Source of the DNA: Streptococcus marmotae
GTDB lineage: Bacteria; Bacillota; Bacilli; Lactobacillales; Streptococcaceae
Length of the DNA: 64,000 bases
Assembly: GCF_001623565.1 (NCBI RefSeq)
Contig: NZ_CP015196.1
Location: forward strand, 1,199,501 to 1,263,500
Direction of reading: 5' to 3'
Under the pieces are notes generated by a model, which made no database searches, was not told where the DNA came from, and saw nothing but the letters and a program-made list of their open reading frames with translations. The position numbers and the translations under genes are program-made. This document shows positions 9,078 through 16,602 of the stretch, in pieces (position 1 is the first letter of the stretch; each line of letters starts with the position of its first letter).

Positions 9078-11249
9078 ATGAAAAAATTTCTCAGTTTTGA
9101 ATTTTGGCAAAAATTCGGAAAATGTTTAATGGTCGTGATTGCCGTTATGCCTGCTGCAGGTTTAATGGTGAGTATCGGAAATTCTTTGCCTTTGTTGAGT
9201 GCAGATTCGGAGCTCTTGGCACGTATTGGCAATATTATTGCTCAAATCGGTTGGGGAATCATTGGGAATCTTCACCTCTTGTTTGCTCTTGCGATTGGTG
9301 GTAGTTGGGCAAAAGAACGTGCGGGAGGAGCTTTCTCGGCAGGGCTTGCCTTTATCTTGATTAACTTGATTACCGGGAATTTCTTCGGCGTCACTGTGGG
9401 GATGCTATCAGATGCAGAAGCGCATGTTAGCACTGTTTTTGGAACACAAATTCCTGTTGCCAACTACTTTGTCAATGTTCTTGGTCAACCAGCCTTGAAC
9501 ATGGGTGTCTTTGTCGGAATTATCGCTGGTTTTGTTGGAGCGACAGCTTTTAACAAATACTACAATTACCGGAAATTACCAGACGCTTTGACCTTCTTTA
9601 ACGGGAAACGGTTTGTACCATTTGTCGTGATTTATCGCTCAATCTTAGTAGCTCTTGTTCTAGCAGTCTTTTGGCCTCTAGTTCAAACAGGAATCAATAG
9701 CTTCGGAAAATGGATTGCTAATTCACAAGCTACAGCACCAGTCTTAGCACCATTTATTTACGGAACCTTGGAACGTCTCTTGTTACCATTTGGTTTGCAC
9801 CATATGTTGACCATTCCAATGAACTACACTTCACTCGGTGGAACTTATGAAATCATGACAGGTGCTCAAGCAGGTCAACAAGTATTTGGACAAGATCCAC
9901 TTTGGTTAGCTTGGATTACCGACTTGATTAACCTCAAAGGTGCAGGAAATACCAGCCAGTATAACGATCTTCTAGCAACGGTTACACCAGCTCGTTTCAA
10001 AGTGGGTCAAATGATTGGCTCAACCGGTATCTTGATGGGCTTGACCCTTGCGATGTACCGCAATGTCGATCCAGATAAAAAATCTAAATACAAAGGGATG
10101 TTTGTATCGTCTGCTCTTGCAGTCTTCTTGACAGGTGTAACAGAGCCAATTGAATACATGTTCATGTTTGCTGCAATGCCGCTTTACGCCATCTATGCAG
10201 TCATTCAAGGAGCAGCATTTGCGATGGCTGATATTGTGCATTTGCGTATGCATTCATTCGGAAATATCGAGTTCTTGACACGGACCCCAATGGCTCTTAA
10301 AGCCGGTATTGGCCTTGATGTTGTGAACTTTATCTGGGTATCTGCCCTCTTTGCAGTACTCATGTACTTTATCGCAGATTTCATGATTAAAAAGATGAAC
10401 CTAGCAACAGCTGGTCGGAATGGAAACTATGATACTGAAACAGTCGAAGATACGCCTGTCTCTGGCAACGCTGGGGTTGCAGATGGCAATTCGCAGGTTG
10501 TGCAAATTATCAACCTTTTAGGCGGTCGTGAAAATATCGCTGATGTAGATGCTTGTATGACTCGCTTACGTGTTACGGTCAATCATGTTGAAAAAGTCGG
10601 CGAAGAGGCTGCATGGAAACAGGCAGGGGCTATGGGCTTGATTATCAAGGGCTCAGGTGTACAAGCAGTCTACGGACCAAAAGCTGATGTCTTAAAATCT
10701 GACATTCAAGATTTACTAGATTCTGGATTAGAAATTCCAAAGACAAGCATAACCGTTACAGAAGAAACGGTTGTTGTGGATCGTTTCAAAGGCATTACTG
10801 CTGAAGTACGTGCCGTGGCAGATGGTCAAGCAATGGCCATTACCGAGGTACATGACCCAGTATTTGCTCAAAAAATGATGGGTGATGGCTATGCAGTCGA
10901 TCCTGCAAATGGAAATGTCTATGCTCCTGTTTCTGGTCTTGTCACCAGTGTCTTTCCAACTAAGCATGCTGTAGGTCTCTTGACAGATAGCGGTTTGGAA
11001 GTGTTAGTTCACGTTGGACTAGATACAGTTGCCTTAAACGGTGCACCGTTCTCTATTAAGGTATCAGACGGTCAACGTGTGGAAGCAGGGGACTTGCTTC
11101 TTGTCGCAGACCTTGAAGCAATTAAATCAGCAGAACGTGAAACAACAATTGTTGTTGCGTTCACTAATACAGCTGAGATTAAAACGGTTCACTTGCAAAA
11201 TCTTGGAATGGTAAGTAAAGATACTGTTCTTGCGCAAGTAGAATTATAA
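9078..11249 (+). CDS. PTS glucose/maltose-type permease, EIICBA
   Basis: This 723-aa integral membrane transporter takes up and phosphorylates a sugar. An EIIC domain with about 10 membrane segments covers residues 1-430. EIIB (about 465-545) has its phospho-cysteine at 493 (DVDACMTRLRV). EIIA of the glucose type (about 580-720) has its phospho-histidine at 645 (VLVHVGLDT). Homologues are named PtsG or MalT; in S. mutans the equivalent protein takes up maltose and glucose. The malQ-glgP context favours maltose, but specificity is inference. The ATG at 9078 follows aggagaatc; the upstream in-frame ATG overlaps the previous gene. A terminator follows. Confidence 0.88.
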   Translation: MKKFLSFEFWQKFGKCLMVVIAVMPAAGLMVSIGNSLPLLSADSELLARIGNIIAQIGWGIIGNLHLLFALAIGGSWAKERAGGAFSAGLAFILINLITGNFFGVTVGMLSDAEAHVSTVFGTQIPVANYFVNVLGQPALNMGVFVGIIAGFVGATAFNKYYNYRKLPDALTFFNGKRFVPFVVIYRSILVALVLAVFWPLVQTGINSFGKWIANSQATAPVLAPFIYGTLERLLLPFGLHHMLTIPMNYTSLGGTYEIMTGAQAGQQVFGQDPLWLAWITDLINLKGAGNTSQYNDLLATVTPARFKVGQMIGSTGILMGLTLAMYRNVDPDKKSKYKGMFVSSALAVFLTGVTEPIEYMFMFAAMPLYAIYAVIQGAAFAMADIVHLRMHSFGNIEFLTRTPMALKAGIGLDVVNFIWVSALFAVLMYFIADFMIKKMNLATAGRNGNYDTETVEDTPVSGNAGVADGNSQVVQIINLLGGRENIADVDACMTRLRVTVNHVEKVGEEAAWKQAGAMGLIIKGSGVQAVYGPKADVLKSDIQDLLDSGLEIPKTSITVTEETVVVDRFKGITAEVRAVADGQAMAITEVHDPVFAQKMMGDGYAVDPANGNVYAPVSGLVTSVFPTKHAVGLLTDSGLEVLVHVGLDTVALNGAPFSIKVSDGQRVEAGDLLLVADLEAIKSAERETTIVVAFTNTAEIKTVHLQNLGMVSKDTVLAQVEL

Positions 11250-11588
11250 AAACAGTCTGTTTTCTCCATTATAGATATGCCTCTCCGGGCAATAGGTGAT
11301 GCGTATTGCTAATATAAAATGAAGCTGAGAACTTATGTGCCAGCTTCGTTTTTCTTTTATCGTTTCTAAAGCAATACTCCTCAGATTGCTTTTAATGGAA
11401 TAGTACAGAAAAAGTGGGTAGGATGGTTAACTTTTTTACAAACTCTCGGTTTAATCGGTTGTATTTTTTTTCAAATCATGATAGGATAAAATAAATGTAG
11501 GTGCACAGTGAAATCCCGTTGTCATAAAGGAAAGTAGTTGTTAAAACAATCGCAATGCTTGGATAGATGTATCTAAAAATGAGGGCTT
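11250..11588. other. Intergenic spacer with terminator
   Basis: The spacer begins with a small palindrome (aaaacag/ctgtttt) just after the permease stop, then gcaata/tattgc arms, then the terminator at 11317-11355. From about 11400 on the sequence is A/T-rich and must hold the promoter of the next gene, but no -35/-10 pair with good spacing stood out. No open frame of note was seen. Confidence 0.5.
11317..11355 (+). terminator. Terminator of the malQ-glgP-permease block
   Basis: Arms gaagctg (11321-11327) and cagcttc (11341-11347) with a 13-base loop, flanked by A's before and gttttt after. It lies about 70 bases after the permease stop codon. Confidence 0.75.
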
Positions 11589-12206
11589 ATGAGAAAATTT
11601 TTACAGAATGTTGTGACAGAGGTTGTTTATTATTTAGAGTTAATCTTGTCTGCTATTTTGGCGGTGGCACTCTTGATTTTGTCGCTCTTGCTCTTAGGAG
11701 ATTTGGTATCTGCTATTCCAAATGGGGTCCAAGGAGAGAATTTTTTGCAGGAATTTTTAGATCGGACGATTACACTCGCAGTTGGAGTCGAATTTATCAA
11801 GATGCTGTGTAAGCAATCGCCTCGTACGGTGATTGAGGTGCTGTTGGTTGCGATTGCTCGTCAGTTGATTGTCGAACATGCTTCGAGTGTTGATTACCTC
11901 ATTGGCATGGTTTCGGTAGCGATTTTATTTGCTGTACGGAAATATCTCTTTATTCAGTTTGATGATTCGAATAATATCGTGATGCGGGCTAGTCAAAAAG
12001 TACAAGTAGCCAACATCCTTGCCCGTGTGAAAATTCCTGGTGAAAAAGGAGAAACACTCCGTGATTTTGTTGTTCGGAAGTTAAACGAAGACGAAAAAAC
12101 AATTGCCATTGGTTCCTGTGTTTACTTGAAAAATGTAGCGCTCCGTGTGGACAATATGCATGGGGATTTGGTCACTCGGGTTGAAATCATTAAGAGTATG
12201 TATTAG
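11589..12206 (+). CDS. PsiE-like membrane protein with C-terminal soluble domain
   Basis: The product is 205 aa. Residues 1-120 hold about four hydrophobic segments, and FIKMLCKQSPRTVIEVLLVAIARQLIV resembles the phosphate-starvation-inducible PsiE family in order and character. Residues 140-205 form a small soluble domain (ETLRDFVVRKLNED...VYLKNVALRVDNMHGDLVTRVEI) that looks like the CorC/HlyC transporter-associated domain. Both calls are by eye. The role is unknown. The start at 11589 has only a weak Shine-Dalgarno sequence (gaggg). The stop codon TAG overlaps the first bases of a 160-bp hairpin element. Confidence 0.6.
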   Translation: MRKFLQNVVTEVVYYLELILSAILAVALLILSLLLLGDLVSAIPNGVQGENFLQEFLDRTITLAVGVEFIKMLCKQSPRTVIEVLLVAIARQLIVEHASSVDYLIGMVSVAILFAVRKYLFIQFDDSNNIVMRASQKVQVANILARVKIPGEKGETLRDFVVRKLNEDEKTIAIGSCVYLKNVALRVDNMHGDLVTRVEIIKSMY

Positions 12207-12364
12207 AACCTATATTCACCGTTCAGCAACTCTATTTAGGGCTTATTTTTCGCTACTCATCGTTGCTTTTTTTCGAAATACAGTCAGTATTCCTTCAAAA
12301 AACGCCTTGATGATCGTAAAATAAGCTCCCGATTAGAATTACTTCGCTTATGAATATAGGTTCT
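12205..12364. repeat. 160-bp hairpin element with 14-bp perfect terminal inverted repeats
   Basis: The ends agaacctatattca (12205-12218) and tgaatataggttct (12351-12364) are exact reverse complements. The interior also pairs imperfectly: gggcttatttt near 12240 with aaaataagctccc near 12320, and gaaatac with gtattcc around the centre near 12285. The whole element could fold as one long stem. It looks like a non-autonomous MITE-type or REP-like element and holds no open frame. It supplies part of the stop codon of the PsiE-like gene. Confidence 0.75.
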
Positions 12365-12442
12365 TAGAAAGTGGACAGTTACGAGTCAAGGCCAAAAAGA
12401 GTTTGATACTATAAATTCTGTCATTGCGTACAATAGCATAAG

Positions 12443-12494
12443 ACCGAGTCAAGGGGGATTTTAAGCGTAGAGCTCTCCCTTGGTTCGGTTTTTA
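12443..12494 (+). terminator. Terminator-like hairpin
   Basis: Arms accga..caaggg (from 12443) and cccttg..tcggt pair with one internal mismatch, and TTTTTA follows. It lies between the PsiE-like gene and the peptide/exporter promoter and isolates the two units. The remaining bases between 12365 and 12610 are A/T-rich and show nothing else recognisable. Confidence 0.7.
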
Positions 12495-12615
12495 TTATGC
12501 CCCGTTCCTAGCTCGTGTTAGTTAAAAGGCAGAAAAGAATCACATTCTTTTTTACACGGACTATGGCGGAAATTCAATTTTCATTTCTTTTTTATTAAAC
12601 AAACAAAAATACATA

Positions 12616-12645
12616 TTGACAAAAATAAATGTGCTACGATATAAT
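12616..12645 (+). promoter_or_regulatory. Promoter of the small-peptide/exporter unit
   Basis: TTGACA (12616-12621), an 18-base spacer and TATAAT (12640-12645) give a near-consensus sigma-A promoter about 50 bases upstream of the small peptide gene. No obvious regulator gene or quorum-sensing peptide lies beside it in this window. Confidence 0.75.
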
Positions 12646-12697
12646 TATAACATACATGAGTTTATCATTATGAGCTTAATTAGAAGAAGAGCATTTT

Positions 12698-12811
12698 ATG
12701 GCAAAATTGAATCTAAAAACCTTATCGTCAAAACTGTTGAATATTAAAAGTGTTCCTTTAAGTGGATGTGGAACAAAGAGAACTCAACAGACAAAAGGTC
12801 GATTAATTTAA
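12698..12811 (+). CDS. Putative RiPP precursor peptide, 37 aa, TQQ/KGR type
   Basis: ATG at 12698 follows agaagaagag by 8 bases, and the frame ends at TAA 12809-12811. The peptide has a Lys/Leu-rich leader-like half (MAKLNLKTLSSKLLNIKS) and a core-like end GCGTKRTQQTKGRLI. The TQQ motif, and the overlapping KGR, recall peptide subclasses described for streptococcal radical-SAM RiPPs; in the TQQ subclass the maturase makes a Thr-Gln ether link. A near-consensus promoter precedes it and an ABC exporter starts 63 bases after it. No maturase gene is present. That it is expressed, modified or exported is inference. Confidence 0.6.
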   Translation: MAKLNLKTLSSKLLNIKSVPLSGCGTKRTQQTKGRLI

Positions 12812-12885
12812 TAGCTATTGGTTTATCAACAAAAAATATTTGCGAAGAAATAGATAAAGTAGTAGGGGTACAAGATGAAAAATAA
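12766..12885 (+). pseudogene. Possible C-terminal remnant of a lost gene ahead of the exporter
   Basis: In the +2 frame relative to the peptide gene, a frame stays open through LIAIGLSTKNICEEIDKVVG and stops at TAA 12883-12885, overlapping the exporter start by 11 bases. Such an overlap is typical between functional operon neighbours. The part beyond the peptide stop (from about 12812) reads like the end of a normal protein. I infer that a longer gene, perhaps a peptide maturase, was removed by deletion joining its tail to the peptide gene. It could also be chance. Confidence 0.3.
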
Positions 12886-14467
12886 ATATTTTTGGCTGAC
12901 ATTGCTATGTATCTTTATGGTTTCTCTTTTAAATATTGGCTTTTTGTACCAATATCGTGGGGTCATTGATACATTATCACAGCAACAGTTGAATCTATTT
13001 TTAGAACGTATTTTTTTGATGGTATTGACCGTCGTGGTGATGTTATTTTTCGAGTATAGTCGGCAATTGTTAAATATTATCTATTTAAATCAGATTGGTT
13101 TTAGGATACATGCGACTCTTCTGGGGAATATTTTTACCAAAGATTACGATGACTATACAAAGCATGTATCAGGTCACTATATGTCTGAAGTGAATAATGA
13201 TATTGAACGTGTAAAAGAAAACTATTATGATTCACTTTTTACTATTTTTCAAGGAGTTTGTTCTTTCGTACTAGCTAGTTTTGCACTGCTAAGTTTGGAC
13301 TTTCTCACGGCTAGTTTTGTGATTATCACATCTTTTTTACCAGTCATTATTCCCTATCTTTATCGGAATCGCTCGCGTCATCTTCAAAATACCGTATCAG
13401 ATACACAAGCTATTTACAATACTCGGTTATCAGATATTCTAGAAGGATACTTGAATGTAAAAAATGCGACCTATTATCCCGCTGTGATGAGGGAGCTTGA
13501 GAGACGGTATAGTATGATCAATCGTGCAGTACAGCAGTCGGCATGGACAACCACTACCATGCGAATAGTAGTTGGTCTTATCTTCTATGCTACGACTATT
13601 CTCATCATTTTGATAGGTGGTTTTCAAGTTTTTTCAGGTGTCTTGACCTTGGGTGGGTTGACAGCTATTTTAACCATATCAGAGCAATTGGTTGATCCAA
13701 TCAATAGTATCGCAAATGCTTTTTTAGACCTCCATGCGGTGAAAGATATTCAGCAACGATTGCAACCTGCAAGAGACGATGAGATCGCTTTTGCACTTGA
13801 TGAAGTGAAAGAAAATCAAGAATTTAACACCCTAGAGTTTCAAAATCTAACGTATCAGAATGCTGAGCACGTCTTGTTTCAATCAGTTAACTATCGTTTT
13901 GAGAAAGGGAAAAAGTATCTTATTACAGGAAAAAGCGGATGCGGGAAATCAACATTGGCTCTTCTATTAACAAAGAATATACCGATTCAAACAGGCACTA
14001 TTTTCTTAAATGATACGTCGTTTGCTACTCTTTCCTACCGGTTTATTCAGGATAAAATAGCCTACATTTCCCAGAAGTCTCATTTATTTCAAGATAGCGT
14101 GCGGTATAATCTAACCTTAGGAGCATCAGTATCAGATAACAAGCTATTGGAATTGCTAGCAGTGGTCGGATTACGGGAACGTTTCCCCGATAGTGATTCT
14201 TTGGAGGAAATGATTTCAGATGAAAGTAGTCTATCTGGAGGTCAACGACAGCGTCTGCTCCTTATCCGATCATTGTTAGAGGAAAAAGAAGTACTTCTCT
14301 TGGATGAGAGTCTATCTGCATTGGATAGTGCCATGTTTCAGCAGATAGAGGAATACTTGACAGGAATTCCTTATATAACCTTGATTCATATTTCTCATAG
14401 ACTTTCAGAGCATGTCAACGCCTACTATGATGAGGTTATTGATTTGGATATGATACAGCCGACATAG
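12875..14467 (+). CDS. ABC exporter, fused membrane and ATPase domains (probable peptide exporter)
   Basis: The product is 530 aa. About six membrane segments cover residues 1-290. The nucleotide-binding domain follows, with Walker A GKSGCGKST (about 353-361), signature LSGGQRQR, Walker B VLLLDESLSALD and an H-loop histidine in HISHRL. The catalytic set is complete, so it can act as a homodimer. There is no N-terminal C39 peptidase domain, so any leader cleavage would need another protease. The start follows agtaggggt. Position directly behind a small peptide gene suggests it exports that peptide. A strong terminator follows, so the two genes form a closed unit. Confidence 0.82.
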   Translation: MKNKYFWLTLLCIFMVSLLNIGFLYQYRGVIDTLSQQQLNLFLERIFLMVLTVVVMLFFEYSRQLLNIIYLNQIGFRIHATLLGNIFTKDYDDYTKHVSGHYMSEVNNDIERVKENYYDSLFTIFQGVCSFVLASFALLSLDFLTASFVIITSFLPVIIPYLYRNRSRHLQNTVSDTQAIYNTRLSDILEGYLNVKNATYYPAVMRELERRYSMINRAVQQSAWTTTTMRIVVGLIFYATTILIILIGGFQVFSGVLTLGGLTAILTISEQLVDPINSIANAFLDLHAVKDIQQRLQPARDDEIAFALDEVKENQEFNTLEFQNLTYQNAEHVLFQSVNYRFEKGKKYLITGKSGCGKSTLALLLTKNIPIQTGTIFLNDTSFATLSYRFIQDKIAYISQKSHLFQDSVRYNLTLGASVSDNKLLELLAVVGLRERFPDSDSLEEMISDESSLSGGQRQRLLLIRSLLEEKEVLLLDESLSALDSAMFQQIEEYLTGIPYITLIHISHRLSEHVNAYYDEVIDLDMIQPT

Positions 14468-14505
14468 AGCTACTCTTGGCCTACTGAAACAAAAATAATA
14501 TCATA

Positions 14506-14560
14506 AAAACCGAATGGTGGTAGGTTCTCAGAAGAGACTAGGTTTCCACCATTCGGTTTT
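14506..14560. terminator. Bidirectional-type terminator, 15-bp perfect stem
   Basis: Arms 14506-14520 (aaaaccgaatggtgg) and 14546-14560 (ccaccattcggtttt) are exact reverse complements with a 25-base loop. It ends the peptide/exporter unit. The A/T tails on both sides could also serve the converging DUF2812 gene. Confidence 0.88.
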
Positions 14561-14625
14561 ATAGCTGTTTATTCTAAATTTTGTATTCGATTAGGTGGTA
14601 CAGTGCCGACCGCTCTGATTTTTTT

Positions 14626-14670
14626 AGCAAGGCGAGTTAACGACGTCAGATTTTGTTTTTTGACGAGTAT
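14626..14670 (+). repeat. Dispersed repeat B, copy 1
   Basis: The segment reads gcaaggcgagttaacgacg followed by tcagattttg and tttttgacgagtat. Related copies lie at 17197-17241, 46062-46103 (opposite strand), 58318-58358 (opposite strand) and, partly, 58502-58528. It lies in a 313-bp spacer that otherwise holds only a terminator and featureless A/T-rich DNA. Confidence 0.7.
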
Positions 14671-14780
14671 TAGTCTGTTTATAGTAGATAAAAATGGCTA
14701 TTGCTTTTGCTTAAGTGTAAAATAAATAAATGAGTAGCGAGCAAAAAATATGACATCGTGTTCTTGCTGGTTTTTGATCC

Positions 14781-15404
14781 CTATTTTGTTTTCTGTGGTT
14801 TATTTTTATAGGCCATATAGAGGTAAAAAAGAGCAGCTCCTAAAATAATGAGAGCAGGGAACATGCTTCGTAGAAAGAAGACAATGGGAGTTTCAAATAG
14901 GAAAGCTAGCCAAAAGTCAAGACCTGATTTTTCCCATAGGCCAGGAGTTAGATAGAGTTCTTTGAGGTTCCAAACGCTTTTCTGGTGATGAGAGCTGAGT
15001 TGGAAGATAATGGTGAAGTTTGCTATAAAGATAGTAAAAAAAGTCAGAGCTTGCTGTCTCACACGCTTGTAGAGGGCATTGCGGGATTCGTCATCTGAAA
15101 AAATATCTGTGTTACCGTCATTGTCAGCATGTGTAAAATACTGATAGCTCTCGCAGTTACTACCAGGAATCAAGGTCCAACCACATTCTGCAAAGAGAGA
15201 TAAATAGTCGAGATAATCCTGGTTGGAGGGAAATTTCCGGTAGTCAATCCGAACGATAGGAATATCTGCTGGTTGTTCGATTTTTTCAAAGGTATAAGCG
15301 GCAGTGTAAGGATTGACCTTGATCAATCGATAGCCTTTGGATTGAACTTGGTTAATCCACTTTTCTTCATTTGGGATTGTTACAAAGACTTTATGCTTTT
15401 TCAT
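14781..15404 (-). CDS. DUF2812 domain-containing membrane protein
   Basis: The product is 207 aa. Residues 1-95 form a soluble DUF2812-type domain (VFVTIPNEEKWINQVQSKGYRL...CGWTLIPGSNCESYQYF). Two hydrophobic segments follow, at about 133-152 and 175-200. Proteins of this family are usually encoded beside a PadR regulator, as here, with an 11-base gap. Some members act as membrane-bound modulators of the PadR output, but the function is not settled. The start codon follows aaggaggtttc on the minus strand. Confidence 0.8.
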   Translation of the reverse strand: MKKHKVFVTIPNEEKWINQVQSKGYRLIKVNPYTAAYTFEKIEQPADIPIVRIDYRKFPSNQDYLDYLSLFAECGWTLIPGSNCESYQYFTHADNDGNTDIFSDDESRNALYKRVRQQALTFFTIFIANFTIIFQLSSHHQKSVWNLKELYLTPGLWEKSGLDFWLAFLFETPIVFFLRSMFPALIILGAALFYLYMAYKNKPQKTK

Positions 15405-15415
15405 AAGAAACCTCC

Positions 15416-15727
15416 TTAAAAATCAAAACGGCTAGCGAGAGTACTCAGCTTTCGTATGCGCTCGGTTTCGAGTGCTAGAATGCTCTTTCCTGTCGGGGTG
15501 ATATGGTATATTTTTCTCCGACTGTCTGTGCTGGGGACGGCGATGATCCAGCCCAACTTGAGCAGATTTTCAATCGCTCCATACATAGTGCCTGCTGCGA
15601 TGCGTACATCACCGTCACTCATGCTTTCGACCTCCTGCATAATGGCGTATCCGTGATTTGGCTTGAGGAGGGCCAGCAGGATATAGTAGGTTGTCTCGGT
15701 CAGAGGAAGGTATTGATTTCGTTTCAT
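15416..15727 (-). CDS. PadR-family transcriptional regulator
   Basis: The product is 103 aa, the short PadR form. A winged helix (PLTETTYYILLALLKPNHGYAIMQEVE) is followed by a wing and dimerisation helix (GTMYGAIENLLKLGWI...RKIYHITPTGKSIL). PadR proteins usually repress their own operon and release DNA on sensing phenolics, drugs or cell-envelope stress. This one leads a two-gene operon with the DUF2812 protein. A strong promoter flanked by two repeated sites lies just upstream, which suits autoregulation. Confidence 0.88.
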   Translation of the reverse strand: MKRNQYLPLTETTYYILLALLKPNHGYAIMQEVESMSDGDVRIAAGTMYGAIENLLKLGWIIAVPSTDSRRKIYHITPTGKSILALETERIRKLSTLASRFDF

Positions 15728-15754
15728 GGTTGCTCTTTTCTATTTGTATCGCTT

Positions 15755-15805
15755 AACTGTATAGTTTTATTATATATCGTTATACTATATAAGTCAACTG
15801 TATAC
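15755..15805 (-). promoter_or_regulatory. PadR operon promoter flanked by repeated operator-like sites
   Basis: Read on the minus strand, TTGACT (15797-15792), a 17-base spacer and TATAAT (15774-15769) form the promoter. The site CTATACAGTT (15764-15755) lies just downstream of the -10, and GTATACAGTT (15805-15796) overlaps the -35. The two sites are direct repeats 41 bases apart and are candidate PadR operators. Confidence 0.72.
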
Positions 15806-15844
15806 TTGAAAAATAGCAAAAATCTTCTCAAATAGGGAATCTTA

Positions 15845-15853
15845 TGGTATAAT
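15845..15853 (+). promoter_or_regulatory. Extended -10 promoter of yebC
   Basis: TGGTATAAT is a consensus extended -10 element, 33 bases before the yebC start. No good -35 is visible. Confidence 0.6.
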
Positions 15854-15885
15854 AAACCGATTGAAAAAAATGTAGGAGGTTCCTC

Positions 15886-16602
15886 ATGGGACGTAAATGG
15901 GCCAATATTGTAGCCAAAAAAACAGCTAAGGACGGAGCAAACTCAAAAGTTTATGCTAAATTCGGTGTGGAAATCTATGCTGCAGCGAAAAAAGGTGATC
16001 CAGATCCAGAAACAAATACAGCCTTGAAATTCGTTATTGACCGTGCTAAGCAAGCACAAGTACCAAAACACATCATTGACAAGGCCATTGACAAGGCCAA
16101 AGGAAACACAGACGAAACGTTTGTAGAAGGTCGCTATGAAGGATTTGGTCCAAATGGTTCGATGCTGATTGTGGATACCCTTACTTCAAACGTGAACCGT
16201 ACAGCAGCAAATGTCCGTGCGGCTTTCGGTAAAAATGGTGGAAATATGGGAGCAAGTGGTTCGGTTTCTTATTTGTTTGACAACAAGGGAGTGATTGTCT
16301 TTGCGGGTGATGATGCAGACAGCATCTTTGAGCAATTGATCGAAGCAGACGTTGATGTAGAGGATGTGGAAGCGGAAGAAGGAACGATTACAGTTTATAC
16401 TGCCCCAACAGACTTGCACAAAGCTCTTGTGGCTTTACGTGAAGCAGGCATTAGCGAATTCCAAGTGACAGAATTAGAAATGATTCCTCAGTCAGAAGTT
16501 GTTCTAGACGGTGACGATTTAGCAACCTTTGAAAAATTGTATGATGTTTTAGAAGATGATGAAGATGTCCAAAAAGTCTATACGAATGTCGAAGGATTTT
16601 AA
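15886..16602 (+). CDS. yebC: YebC/PmpR-family protein
   Basis: The product is 238 aa. It starts [27 protein letters not shown], the signature of the YebC/TACO1 family. YebC proteins were first described as DNA-binding regulators; recent work on the family points to a role in translating proline-rich stretches. Domain I (about 1-80) is basic, and the acidic C-terminal half includes [14 protein letters not shown]. Length is standard. The start follows taggaggtt. It is monocistronic as far as can be seen, with a 653-bp spacer after it. Confidence 0.9.
   Translation: MGRKWANIVAKKTAKDGANSKVYAKFGVEIYAAAKKGDPDPETNTALKFVIDRAKQAQVPKHIIDKAIDKAKGNTDETFVEGRYEGFGPNGSMLIVDTLTSNVNRTAANVRAAFGKNGGNMGASGSVSYLFDNKGVIVFAGDDADSIFEQLIEADVDVEDVEAEEGTITVYTAPTDLHKALVALREAGISEFQVTELEMIPQSEVVLDGDDLATFEKLYDVLEDDEDVQKVYTNVEGF

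Noticed and set aside
11567..11812. 81-codon open frame overlapping the PsiE-like gene
   Set aside because: It is another frame of the PsiE-like gene, which has coherent membrane segments; the alternative is Arg/Trp/Cys-rich and unlike a protein.
12766..12885. A functional second small peptide overlapping the TQQ peptide gene
   Set aside because: No ribosome site precedes its ATG, and its first half merely reads the other gene out of frame; a remnant is the simpler reading.
15503..15835. 110-codon plus-strand frame opposite the PadR gene
   Set aside because: It is the antisense shadow of PadR and runs into the operon promoter; no ribosome site.
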